Positions 17,853-25,954 of a stretch of DNA of 64,000 nucleotides are shown piece by piece; position 1 is the first letter of the stretch; the number at the start of each line of letters is the position of its first letter. The position numbers and the translations under genes are program-made. The notes below the pieces were generated by a model. The model did not search any database and was not told the origin of the DNA. It saw only the letters and a list, made by a program, of their open reading frames with translations. The stretch is from JARIHD01 sp964503715 (GTDB lineage: Bacteria; Patescibacteriota; Saccharimonadia; Saccharimonadales; UBA4665), in NCBI GenBank assembly GCA_964503715.1, contig CAZDAD010000001.1:38418-102417 (forward strand), written 5' to 3'.

Positions 17853-19211
17853 CTACTCACCGAAAGGATTGCTGTGCCGCGTATCGATACTCCTGAAACG
17901 CTGCTTGTCTTTGTCGAAGTAAAGCTCTACGTTACCAGTTGGACCGTTACGATGTTTTTTGATCATAATGTCGGTGATGTTCTTACGCTCAGTGTCAGGG
18001 TTATAGTATTCTTCTCGATAGATAAAGGCCACTACATCGGCATCCTGTTCAATCGAGCCCGATTCGCGCAAGTCGGCAAGCTGCGGATGTGGTGGGTTGC
18101 GACTTTCGACCGATCGGCTTAGCTGTGACAGCGCCACAAGAGGAACATTTAGTTCACGTGCCACGCCCTTAAGACCTCTGGATATCTCTGATATCTCTTG
18201 AACTCTGTTATCAGAACTCCCGAAGCGACTACCACCGCTCATTAGCTGCAAATAGTCGACAATTATAAGTCCTAGCGGGTGCTGATGAGCCTCCCTGCGA
18301 GCCTTAGTCCTAAGGTCACTAACCGTTATGCCCGGTGTGTCATCGATGTATATAGGTGCCTCACTGAGTGAACCCATGGCGTCGCCGATTCGGTCAAAGT
18401 CACCATCGTTAAGGTTACCGGTTCTCAGTGCCCAAGCATCAACCCCCGACTCCATAGACAGCAAACGATCCACAAGCTGTTCCTTGCTCATTTCGAGGCT
18501 GAATACTAGCACCGGAAGCTTTGAGAGCATAGCGACATTGTGAGCAATGTTTAGCGACAAAACTGTTTTACCCATTGATGGGCGAGCGCCAAGGATAAAT
18601 AGATCAGATCGCTGGAGCCCCGCCAAAACGTTATCAAGGTCCCTAAAACCTGTTGGTATACCTCTAAGTTTATTCTTGTCTTTGTGAAGATCGTCAAGAC
18701 GTTCAAAACTCTCGGCTAGTATAGACTCAAGGCTTACGATATTTTGCTTTATTTGAGTCTGACTAACTTGAAATAGCTGCGATTCGGCTTCCTCAACTAA
18801 CTCCTTTAGCTCCTTTGATTCATCATAACTCAGATCAGTAATCTCTTGGCTGGCTGATATAAGCCTGCGTCGAAGAGCCTTCTCGGCTACAATCTTGGCA
18901 TACTGTTCAATATGAGCCGCCGTAGGCACGAAATTGGTTAGTTCACTTAGGTATGCAGCGCCACCAATGGCGTCAAGAACTTCGGCTGATCGCAGCTGAT
19001 CAGCCAAGGTCAACACGTCAATAGGACTGCGCTTTTCATAAAGCCGCTGTATGGCCTCGTATATTCGCCTGTGCTTAGCCTCGAAGAAGTCGTCAGCCGT
19101 AATTGTATCGGCAATCTTAACCAAAGCATCAGCATCTATAAGTATAGCTCCCAACAAACTGGCTTCAGCTTCTGGGTTGCTGGGCTGATTCTTGCGGACC
19201 CCGTCACTCAT
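17853..19211 (-). CDS. dnaB: replicative DNA helicase DnaB
   Basis: The hexameric helicase that unwinds the replication fork. An N-terminal DnaB domain (residues 8-115) with NPEAEASLLGAIL is followed by a linker helix and the RecA-like C-terminal domain. Walker A is GARPSMGKTV, motif H2/Walker B is LIIVDYLQLM and the arginine finger region is FIYREEYY. The length of 452 residues is typical and no intein is present. The ATG follows the dnaX stop by one base (TAG-T-ATG), so the two are translationally coupled. The dnaX-dnaB pairing puts clamp loader and helicase in one transcript. Confidence 0.97.
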   Translation of the reverse strand: MSDGVRKNQPSNPEAEASLLGAILIDADALVKIADTITADDFFEAKHRRIYEAIQRLYEKRSPIDVLTLADQLRSAEVLDAIGGAAYLSELTNFVPTAAHIEQYAKIVAEKALRRRLISASQEITDLSYDESKELKELVEEAESQLFQVSQTQIKQNIVSLESILAESFERLDDLHKDKNKLRGIPTGFRDLDNVLAGLQRSDLFILGARPSMGKTVLSLNIAHNVAMLSKLPVLVFSLEMSKEQLVDRLLSMESGVDAWALRTGNLNDGDFDRIGDAMGSLSEAPIYIDDTPGITVSDLRTKARREAHQHPLGLIIVDYLQLMSGGSRFGSSDNRVQEISEISRGLKGVARELNVPLVALSQLSRSVESRNPPHPQLADLRESGSIEQDADVVAFIYREEYYNPDTERKNITDIMIKKHRNGPTGNVELYFDKDKQRFRSIDTRHSNPFGE

Positions 19212-19212
19212 A

Positions 19213-20700
19213 CTACGATTCTAGCAGTTCTGCGCCGCCAAAGATATTGCTAATGGTATCAACTGGCGTTGTAGAATCTGTAGACTCACAAATTAGCTGC
19301 ATTGGCATGCCAACTACTCCCTCTATAACAGAGCATACTAGCTCCTTGTTCTTGGTACTGCTAACTTGTTTACGTGCAAAATCGCGCTTGAACCTTAGAG
19401 TTACGACACCTGGGCCAAAAACAGGTTCAGATGACTTAATTATGCCATGTAGCGTAGCATGATCTTTGCGTAGTGCACCGAGCACGATAGCCCAAGAATC
19501 AGTATCAAGCTCCATTGAATCAGCCAAATCAGTTTTAGCATTCAATGCCACAATAGAATCGTTCTCTAACGGCGCACTGATAGCCCCATCACTGTCCGCT
19601 AGGCTAGAGCGCTTAGCTTTTTGCGATATATGAGGCACGTCTACGACCGACGCCATTGACTCGTTAGGCTTAACGACCGCTGAATGGGCTAATTTTGACG
19701 TTTTGGTAGGGCGATTGGTAGATTGGACACTTAAGGCTTCGGGCCGCATAACAGCATTGAGCAATGCCACTTCAAGTGAAACGTAAGGATCAAGAGTAGC
19801 TGGAACGCCTATCAACTGCTCGAGCAATCTGAGCAAGGTTTCCTTGGGTATATTCGAATCACCTTCTATGGCCGCACTTCGTAGCTTGGAGCTCAATTGC
19901 TTGGCTATCTGCGCCGCCTCGTAGCCCTGCTGTCGAATGGCAACTAGAGCTTTTGACAAAGATACACCATCATTATTGGATATCGAGCTAATAATCTGCC
20001 CAATTAACTCCTGCGGAGCAATGCCAAGCATACCCTGAACATCAGCCAGGCCAATTTTCGAGGTAGTGTTCTGTGCTTGATCGAGGAGACTTATACTATC
20101 CCTAAAACTTCCCTCGCCATGAGCCGCAATTAGCTCAAGCGCCTCATCGTCAATGTCAATCTTCTCTTTTTTGGCAATGGATTTTAGATGCTTCTGAACT
20201 TTCTTGAGGTCAACTGGCTTAAAGCTATAACGTTGAGTTCGGCTTATTATCGTCTCTGGCAGCTTATGAGCCTCAGTGGTCGCCAATATAAAAACAACGT
20301 GCTCTGGCGGCTCCTCGAGAGTCTTAAGCAAGGCATTGAATGCCTCCTTGGTGAGCATGTGCACCTCGTCGATAATATAAACCTTAAATTTAGCACTTGT
20401 GGGCGCTATGTGCACCTTCTCACGAAGATCACGAATTTCATCAATCCGTCTATTGCTAGCAGCATCAATCTCGATTATGTCTAAGTGGGCATTGTCGTCA
20501 GAATATGGCAAGGAATTGATTTCGTGAGCCAGGATTCTAGCAATACTGGTCTTGCCGACGCCTCGCGGGCCCGTGAACAGATAAGCATGGCTTATTGTGC
20601 CATTAGATAGAGCATGATCCAGAGCTGTAGTGATATGCTCCTGACCGACAATTTCTGACAACTTCTTAGAACGGTAAGTTCTGTAAAACGCCTTCCCCAT
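19213..20700 (-). CDS. dnaX: DNA polymerase III gamma/tau subunit, zinc-finger-free
   Basis: Clamp-loader ATPase that opens the sliding clamp at the fork. Walker A is TGPRGVGKTSIAR, the DEXX box is YIIDEVHML, and sensor 1/SRC is the variant ISRTQRYSF. Most bacterial DnaX proteins have a four-Cys zinc module between Walker A and IEIDAASN; here that stretch is short and contains no Cys. About 495 residues, with a low-complexity region near 330-400 and a C-terminal domain V-like portion. I chose ATG 20700 over the TTG two codons upstream because TATAAT ends 8 bases before it, which predicts a leaderless transcript. It heads the dnaX-dnaB operon. Confidence 0.96.
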   Translation of the reverse strand: MGKAFYRTYRSKKLSEIVGQEHITTALDHALSNGTISHAYLFTGPRGVGKTSIARILAHEINSLPYSDDNAHLDIIEIDAASNRRIDEIRDLREKVHIAPTSAKFKVYIIDEVHMLTKEAFNALLKTLEEPPEHVVFILATTEAHKLPETIISRTQRYSFKPVDLKKVQKHLKSIAKKEKIDIDDEALELIAAHGEGSFRDSISLLDQAQNTTSKIGLADVQGMLGIAPQELIGQIISSISNNDGVSLSKALVAIRQQGYEAAQIAKQLSSKLRSAAIEGDSNIPKETLLRLLEQLIGVPATLDPYVSLEVALLNAVMRPEALSVQSTNRPTKTSKLAHSAVVKPNESMASVVDVPHISQKAKRSSLADSDGAISAPLENDSIVALNAKTDLADSMELDTDSWAIVLGALRKDHATLHGIIKSSEPVFGPGVVTLRFKRDFARKQVSSTKNKELVCSVIEGVVGMPMQLICESTDSTTPVDTISNIFGGAELLES

Positions 20701-20708
20701 TAACAATT

Positions 20709-20714
20709 ATTATA
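20709..20714 (-). promoter_or_regulatory. -10 box, leaderless dnaX-dnaB operon
   Basis: TATAAT on the minus strand, 8 bases before ATG 20700. Confidence 0.5.
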
Positions 20715-20724
20715 CGTGCAGTAA

Positions 20725-20758
20725 ATTAAAAAAGCTGTTGTAATTTTGCTACAACAGC
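20725..20758 (-). terminator. intrinsic terminator after the 169-aa conserved gene
   Basis: On the minus strand GCTGTTGTA (20758-20750) pairs with TACAACAGC (20742-20734), followed by a run of T (20733 downward). A 9-bp stem and U tract make a clear terminator. Confidence 0.85.
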
Positions 20759-20782
20759 CATAAGCATTAAAGTATCTGACAA

Positions 20783-21292
20783 TTACAGGGCGGCTTCAAG
20801 AGCAGCCCACTCGGCGTTGGAGTCTTCCTCGGGCAGGTTAACACTGACCTGGTCACCGGGCTTAGCCTTAAAATATGTAACGCTAGCTAATAGCACACGA
20901 TAGTTTTTGTCACCCACAGCTACAAAATAATGCCCATTTTCGAGGCTGAGCGTACCCACTACTTGCTTTCTTGGAATTGGGCCAATCTGCTTGTACAGGA
21001 ATGTTCCATCATCAGCAATCGTTAATTTAAGGATATCACCTTGGACTAGCTTGGACTTACTGGCATAGTTAGCGGGTACAGGATAAGTCTTGGCATCAGA
21101 CCCAACCATGTTTTGACCGTCAAAAACACCTTCGATAACCTTACCGATGTTTTCGTCCTTAACCACTGCGGCAACTTTCTCATCATCGCCCACAAGGCTA
21201 GTCAAAAGCTCAACTGCGGCACTGAGGTTAGTCTCAGCCTCCTGTATTAGGGCCCTTAGTCTTTTGATTTGTTTATCTGCTACATCTGCCAT
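20783..21292 (-). CDS. conserved hypothetical protein (coiled coil plus beta-rich domain)
   Basis: About 169 residues from ATG 21292. This start has GGGAAAAGAGAG upstream; an in-frame start 11 codons earlier would overlap that site. The first 45 residues form an amphipathic helix likely to be a coiled coil (KQIKRLRALIQEAETNLSAA). A beta-rich region follows with Gly and Pro turns: GQNMVGSDAKTYPVPANY, KLVQGDILKL and GPIPRKQVVGTL, which could be an OB- or TRAM-like barrel. No catalytic motif and no TM helix are visible. It lies directly downstream of the rplL terminator, between ribosomal and replication genes, so a nucleic-acid-related role is a guess. I recall similar proteins from CPR genomes but know no function. 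Confidence 0.65.
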   Translation of the reverse strand: MADVADKQIKRLRALIQEAETNLSAAVELLTSLVGDDEKVAAVVKDENIGKVIEGVFDGQNMVGSDAKTYPVPANYASKSKLVQGDILKLTIADDGTFLYKQIGPIPRKQVVGTLSLENGHYFVAVGDKNYRVLLASVTYFKAKPGDQVSVNLPEEDSNAEWAALEAAL

Positions 21293-21410
21293 TTTGTCTC
21301 TCTTTTCCCTTTTAAGCCTCTCCAAGCTCCATAAAGTCTTTGTTTCTCTTACCTATACCTAAGCCTACCACGTCCGTAAAGTCAAGTCAAAAGCCAAAAT
21401 TACCTGTGGA

Positions 21411-21448
21411 AAAATACAAAAAGGCTCGTGCAGTTTTTTGCACGAGCC
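21411..21448 (-). terminator. intrinsic terminator of the rplJ-rplL operon
   Basis: On the minus strand GGCTCGTGCA (21448-21439) pairs with TGCACGAGCC (21432-21423), and a T-rich tract follows. A perfect 10-bp stem. Confidence 0.93.
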
Positions 21449-21466
21449 CTGAGTATAGTTGATCGA

Positions 21467-21844
21467 CTAGGCGAGTTCAACAGTTGCGCCAGCGTCTTCA
21501 AGAGCCTTCTTGGCAGCTTCAGCGTCTTCCTTCTTAGCCTTCTCTAGAACAGGCTTTGGAGCACCGTCAACTAGAGCCTTTGCCTCACCAAGACCTAGGC
21601 CAGTAATGTCCTTAACAGCCTTGATAACAGCAACCTTCTGAGCACCTGCGTCCTTTAGAACGACATCGTATTCAGACTTTTCGTCAGCAGCAGCGGCGCC
21701 ACCATCAGCAGGAGCAGCAGCAACAGCTACAGCTGCAGCAGCGGGCTCAATGCCATATTCATCCTTAAGAATAGTCTTAAGTTCGTTTACTTCAAGAACA
21801 GTCAAACCAGTGAGCTGTTCAGCTAGTTTCTTCAAATCAGCCAT
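21467..21844 (-). CDS. rplL: 50S ribosomal protein L7/L12
   Basis: The flexible stalk protein that recruits GTPase translation factors. The N-terminal dimerisation domain (residues 1-35, LAEQLTGLTVLEVNELKTIL) is joined by an Ala-rich hinge (about 37-55) to the C-terminal factor-binding domain, with the conserved KVAVIKAVKDITGLGLGEAK near residue 71. The length of 125 residues is standard. It lies 17 bases after rplJ, with AAAGGAATTACAT as ribosome site, and ends just before a strong terminator, so rplJ-rplL is a discrete two-gene unit. Confidence 0.98.
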   Translation of the reverse strand: MADLKKLAEQLTGLTVLEVNELKTILKDEYGIEPAAAAVAVAAAPADGGAAAADEKSEYDVVLKDAGAQKVAVIKAVKDITGLGLGEAKALVDGAPKPVLEKAKKEDAEAAKKALEDAGATVELA

Positions 21845-21861
21845 GATATGTAATTCCTTTC

Positions 21862-22386
21862 TTAGTTTGAAGCTTTAGCCTCGATGCCATCAAGTAATGC
21901 GTGTAGATTGCCCGAGAGCGCACTGGTAACATCATTAACTGGTGACATGAGGGTAGCAATGACCTGAGCGATAAGCTGGTCTTTGCCAGGTAGATCGGCA
22001 AGAGCCTTAACGTCGTTGGCATCGATAAACTTGCCTTCGGCGGTTATGGCACCGACAAATTCGATGCTTGGGTTTTCTTTGGCAAACTTCTTTAGGGCCT
22101 GGGCGGGAGCGACTTCGTCTTCAGTATTGAAGGCATATAGTAGCTGACCGTTGAGGCTGGCAGTATCGACACCTTTGAGAGTATCGTTAGCCTGAAGAGC
22201 CTTGATAACCAAGCGGTTTTTGACAACTCGCACCTTAGTGCCATTGTCACGAGCCTGCTTGCGTAGTTCCTGAATCGCTTTCACAGTTGTGCCTTGATAT
22301 TTGGCTACAACTGTCATCTTAGATGACGCTAGCAAATCGGAAACCTTAGCAACAACCTCGTTCTTCTCTTGTTTGGTTAAAGCCAT
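21862..22386 (-). CDS. rplJ: 50S ribosomal protein L10
   Basis: Anchors the L7/L12 dimers to 23S rRNA. The N-terminal RNA-binding domain includes MTVVAKYQGTTVKAIQELRK and VRVVKNRLVIKAL. The C-terminal helix that carries L7/L12 ends in GNLHALLDGIEAKA. The 174-residue length is standard. The gene is preceded by a long leader (22387-22576) holding an L10 autoregulatory element and a terminator-like hairpin, so expression is very likely set by free L10 or its L7/L12 complex binding its own mRNA, as known in Firmicutes and Proteobacteria. Confidence 0.98.
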   Translation of the reverse strand: MALTKQEKNEVVAKVSDLLASSKMTVVAKYQGTTVKAIQELRKQARDNGTKVRVVKNRLVIKALQANDTLKGVDTASLNGQLLYAFNTEDEVAPAQALKKFAKENPSIEFVGAITAEGKFIDANDVKALADLPGKDQLIAQVIATLMSPVNDVTSALSGNLHALLDGIEAKASN

Positions 22387-22446
22387 GTTTTCTACTTTCT
22401 TTATAACTTTTTAAAATCTATTCGACCTATCTAGATTTTTAAAGAA

Positions 22447-22485
22447 CAAAAAAGTCCTTGGATTCCCATGGATAACCAAAGACTT
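22447..22485 (-). terminator. terminator-like hairpin in the rplJ leader (attenuator)
   Basis: On the minus strand AAGTCTTTGG (22485-22476) pairs with CCAAGGACTT (22461-22452), followed by TTTTT. It lies after the L10 leader fold and 60 bases before rplJ, so readthrough is needed for expression. Confidence 0.75.
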
Positions 22486-22518
22486 TGTATTTAAGAATGT
22501 TCCACAAATAGTTGCTTC

Positions 22519-22576
22519 ACTTCCTCGGTAGCAGATTAAGCGATTGCTCGCAGCTACGGTCTTCGGTAATGAGAAT
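22519..22576 (-). ncRNA. L10 ribosomal protein leader
   Basis: On the minus strand the leader reads ACCGAAGACCGTAGC, then GCTTAAT and CTGCTACCGAGG. This is the conserved kink-turn and stem arrangement of the L10 leader RNA family, in which L10 binds a mimic of its 23S rRNA site. The position, between promoter and rplJ, fits. Confidence 0.8.
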
Positions 22577-22582
22577 GGTCTA

Positions 22583-22611
22583 ATTATACTATTGCGTTAT
22601 CTGTTAGTCAA
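22583..22611 (-). promoter_or_regulatory. promoter of rplJ-rplL
   Basis: Minus strand TTGACT (22611-22606), a 17-base spacer, then TATAAT (22588-22583). Transcription would begin near 22576 and give a leader of about 190 bases. Confidence 0.8.
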
Positions 22612-22625
22612 CAAATATTAGGCAC

Positions 22626-22958
22626 TCACTGCCGTTCGTCGTCGCGTCTGTATAGGGCGTACTCGGCAGAAATCCTTGCAGCGGGAATGCCAAGTAGTGT
22701 GGCGCCAATAATTCTACCCGACCAAAGGTCAGTTTGCCATGGCTTAGGTATCACACTGCGGACGATAGCCTCACCAGCCGTGCCACCACCAATAATGCCT
22801 ACGCCTGTGCCCGCAATTACAATTGAGGTCGAGACCATGGCCCTGCCCAGACGATTCTTGAAAGAATGCCTACGAGTCGCACTTACAGGAATCTCAGGCC
22901 TAATATCGAGTATATTAGGTGTGTCTATTTGTGGGCTAGCATCAACTGTGGTGCGCAT
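22626..22958 (-). CDS. small membrane protein, function unknown
   Basis: A 110-residue protein. An acidic-to-neutral N-terminus (residues 1-28) and a basic stretch RRHSFKNRLGR precede one glycine-rich membrane segment (VIAGTGVGIIGGGTAGEAI). A second weakly hydrophobic stretch near residue 90 (IIGATLLGIPAARI) could be another helix. No known motif is seen. It follows the 189-aa membrane gene after 18 bases and is likely co-transcribed with it and with the upstream thymidylate genes. It ends only 15 bases before the rplJ promoter. I do not recognise it. Confidence 0.5.
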   Translation of the reverse strand: MRTTVDASPQIDTPNILDIRPEIPVSATRRHSFKNRLGRAMVSTSIVIAGTGVGIIGGGTAGEAIVRSVIPKPWQTDLWSGRIIGATLLGIPAARISAEYALYRRDDERQ

Positions 22959-22976
22959 TATGCGGCTTCTTTCTAT

Positions 22977-23546
22977 CTAATCCTTGTTGGAGCGCTTTTT
23001 TACACTGCCAACCGTAAACATAGCTGCACCGACGAGTAATGATCCAACACCAAATGGGTAGGTCGCAAATTCACGTAAACCTTTTTGAACATCATTTTCA
23101 AATCGGACTACACTGGAGTTTTCAATAGTTTTTAGTTCCTCAGCCTTTTGGAACCATGAGTCCTTGGCGTCTCGAAACTCAGTGCCACGTACGACACCTG
23201 CCAAAACATCATTTTGGCTATCATTAGCACACGCGCCATCTGCAATGGCCTTCTCGGAACGGTTAACAATGGAATCTGACGGTATAACTATATCTTGGGT
23301 CATATCAATAACGACTTCTGAACATGGTCGGCTCAGTGTGCCAATGGTCTTGTAGAACTTTGCAGCCTCTGACTTTACAGTCTCGTGAGCTGTGGCAGTC
23401 GAATGACGTGCTTCGTCCGCACCAGGATAGCGGCCACTCGTGCCAGGAACGTTTGTTAGCAAACCAACAGCGCCATTGAAACCGAGTCCAACAAGGCCCG
23501 CAGTCAGACCAACTTTTTGATATGTATTCAAGCGCTTTTCGGCCAT
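22977..23546 (-). CDS. membrane protein with two TM segments, function unknown
   Basis: A 189-residue protein: a first helix at about residues 11-30 (VGLTAGLVGLGFNGAVGLL), a hydrophilic, probably extracytoplasmic middle of some 120 residues, and a C-terminal helix (VGSLLVGAAMFTVGSV) ending in KKRSNKD. The middle has two Cys (RPCSEVV and DGACAND) that could form a disulfide. The start is well supported by AGGAG 8 bases before ATG. It lies downstream of the thymidylate fusion gene, 59 bases away, with a possible -10 box between. Function is unknown. Confidence 0.55.
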   Translation of the reverse strand: MAEKRLNTYQKVGLTAGLVGLGFNGAVGLLTNVPGTSGRYPGADEARHSTATAHETVKSEAAKFYKTIGTLSRPCSEVVIDMTQDIVIPSDSIVNRSEKAIADGACANDSQNDVLAGVVRGTEFRDAKDSWFQKAEELKTIENSSVVRFENDVQKGLREFATYPFGVGSLLVGAAMFTVGSVKKRSNKD

Positions 23547-23605
23547 CTCAAACTCCTAGTAATTTGGTATATATTTTACCACATCTTTTCTAAAAAGCCA
23601 ATTAT

Positions 23606-25954
23606 TTACCCCTGTTGAGAGTCGAGTTGGTCAAGCTTAAACTGCGTGTAGCGTTCAGCGGCTAGACGAGTTAGCTCAGGATCTTCGTCCTGATTGACAA
23701 ATTTCATATGTTCGCCAAGTAGCGGGTGCTTTTCACACAGTTTGTCATGCATTTGCTTAACCAATTTACGGTAACCAGGATGCCCCTGTGGACTAGTCCT
23801 AAGTTCATGAAAATGAAAGGCTTCCCTGGCGTTATAAGTAACTTTCCAACGCATCCTATGACCCAGCAGTGTGGCATATTGCGCCTCTAACTGGTATCCT
23901 GCTTGTTGCATTAAGCTGTAGAGTTGCAAGCTCATATCAAAACAACCCTCGAAGCTATCGACTAGTCCTGCGTCCTCAACCAATTTGGGTACTTCATAAC
24001 CAAACCTTGGAGTTAGTGCCTGCCATTCCATGTCATCTACCATGCGATGCCTCTGTAGATCACGGAAAATTCCGTAATCACAGATCAAGTCCCAGCTGTA
24101 ATGAATTTTTTCAAGAGCACGGCCAGGTCGATGTCGACGGTTGAGCCGCTCACCAACATATGTATCCAAAACCCTAATCTTACGATCATAGGACCATCCA
24201 GCAACTTCTTTGCGAATATCGCCCAGGGACAGATTGCTGAACTCGTACAGCATGTCTGGAACTATATCGAGTTCATTTCGTGGCCATATATCCGTCAACT
24301 GAACATAGTCTGTAGGAGGGGAATAACTATCTGGCAATTCAGACTTGGCAAGCTGTTCAACTGCACTGCGAGTATTAGCTCTGTAAGCAATAGCTGCGCC
24401 GCCGCGTTCGGGCTTATCTGCCCTCTCCAGAAAGGCAGGAGCTATCTTACGAGCCTCGTTTAGGAGTTGTCGCCCCACATCTTGAGCCTCACGAAGTGGA
24501 TCACTAAGCAAATGCATTATCAAGCTCTCAAGGGCTTGACCCGAAGCAAAAATACCGACAGTGGACATAGTTGCAACTGGAAGGGTCGGACGAATAGCGT
24601 CGCAAGCTTGGGCTTTGATTGCACTCCTCCAAGCAGCATCCTGCTCCGACTTTGGAACAGTTGTATTTGACCTAAGGTAATCTGTTAATTTGTGAACCAT
24701 GTCGGAATACAAATCAAATATCCTATCCATGTACGCCGTAAACTGCTGTCGAGTACCCTTATCTAGCTGTTCGGGTACAAGGTAGCGGTATCTACCGCTG
24801 CTGTCTTTCTCATCATAGTAGATGTATCTAGTTGATTGCTCGAGGTATGCCGCCAAGCGACCCCACTCCAGTTTTTTGGTCAGCAGATTACTAGCCCTTT
24901 CAACCACCATATGAATACCGGTAAGTTGTTGTACCGAATCGTCGCCGTAAGCTGTAATTACTCTCTGAAGTAGCTGCGAATCTTTGCCTTGCTTGCCAGC
25001 GAATTCATCAAGGATCGTCAATCGCATGTCATCAGCACGTCGGCTAAGTCTAGCCATCGCAGCGGCTACCGTAACGGAATCTAATTTTTGGGTGAAAGCG
25101 TATACGTTTCCCAATGGGTCAGTTACCGACTCTTCCAAAAAATGCTTACCTGCCTCGGTTATGTTGTACTGACCATCGTCGGCTTTGTGCAAATATGGGT
25201 TCTCGACTTCAACTTTTGAAATACTACGAGCTGGTGATGTCTTGGCAAGTTTGAGTTTACTGGGTAGCAAGACCTCAACCTTACTCCATATTAGCTCCTC
25301 AATATTGTTGATAGACATGAGCTCACCACCCCGAACGCAGTCAATACGTGTAAAATCACGAGGGAATAACTGACAGAGATCATCGTAAACTTCTACGGAA
25401 CGTTCCAAATGGCTCAGGTCGGCCTCATGGATATCTCGCTTTTTATCTGTATAACTTCGTTGCTGTTTTTTGTCCACTAGGCTCTGAGCAACCTCTGCAG
25501 GCACCCGTAAGACAAAGCTCATTGTCGGCCTAGGCGTTTTGAGCATCTCGAATTCAAGATTATCTAGCCATATAAAATAGCCCCTACGTTCAGCTGCATT
25601 AGCAAATTTTGTACCCTGGTGAGCCATGTTTGAACCAACAAAACGGTTAGCAATGACGATTTTGCCCTCGGCCATAGCTGCACGAATCCTCGGTGCGGCT
25701 TCATACCTGTCAAGGGCGTAGAACAAAGAGCCAGTATACGGCCCAACCTCATCAGCGGTCCCATATTTACCGTTCAAATACTGCTTTACAAAATAGCTAG
25801 ACCCCTCATCATATTGCGGAAAATCAAACAATGCTACATCATAACCTTCGGATTGGAGCCTTTTTGCCAACAAGTCAAACTGAGTGCCCTTACCTGACCC
25901 GTCAGTACCCTCTATAACAATAAATAGTCCTTGGCTATCATCTAATTGCTTCAT
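23606..25954 (-). CDS. thymidylate kinase fused to two tandem ThyX-like modules
   Basis: A 782-residue multidomain protein. Residues 10-225 are a thymidylate kinase: P-loop GTDGSGKGT, ALDRYEAA, and NRFVGSN. Two regions that align with flavin-dependent thymidylate synthase follow. Module 1 (about 275-512) has YGDDSVQQLTGIHM, then WGRLAAYLEQSTRY (residues 364-377), matching the spacing of the ThyX motif RHRxxSxNExSxRY but with RHR altered. Module 2 (about 555-745) keeps RHR (635-637) but spaces it 3 residues further from LTPRFGY, and ends with NAREAFHFHELRT. The predicted reactions are dUMP to dTMP (ThyX) and dTMP to dTDP (kinase). Whether both modules are active is unknown. The start overlaps the dCTP deaminase stop by 4 bases (ATGA). 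Confidence 0.82.
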   Translation of the reverse strand: MKQLDDSQGLFIVIEGTDGSGKGTQFDLLAKRLQSEGYDVALFDFPQYDEGSSYFVKQYLNGKYGTADEVGPYTGSLFYALDRYEAAPRIRAAMAEGKIVIANRFVGSNMAHQGTKFANAAERRGYFIWLDNLEFEMLKTPRPTMSFVLRVPAEVAQSLVDKKQQRSYTDKKRDIHEADLSHLERSVEVYDDLCQLFPRDFTRIDCVRGGELMSINNIEELIWSKVEVLLPSKLKLAKTSPARSISKVEVENPYLHKADDGQYNITEAGKHFLEESVTDPLGNVYAFTQKLDSVTVAAAMARLSRRADDMRLTILDEFAGKQGKDSQLLQRVITAYGDDSVQQLTGIHMVVERASNLLTKKLEWGRLAAYLEQSTRYIYYDEKDSSGRYRYLVPEQLDKGTRQQFTAYMDRIFDLYSDMVHKLTDYLRSNTTVPKSEQDAAWRSAIKAQACDAIRPTLPVATMSTVGIFASGQALESLIMHLLSDPLREAQDVGRQLLNEARKIAPAFLERADKPERGGAAIAYRANTRSAVEQLAKSELPDSYSPPTDYVQLTDIWPRNELDIVPDMLYEFSNLSLGDIRKEVAGWSYDRKIRVLDTYVGERLNRRHRPGRALEKIHYSWDLICDYGIFRDLQRHRMVDDMEWQALTPRFGYEVPKLVEDAGLVDSFEGCFDMSLQLYSLMQQAGYQLEAQYATLLGHRMRWKVTYNAREAFHFHELRTSPQGHPGYRKLVKQMHDKLCEKHPLLGEHMKFVNQDEDPELTRLAAERYTQFKLDQLDSQQG

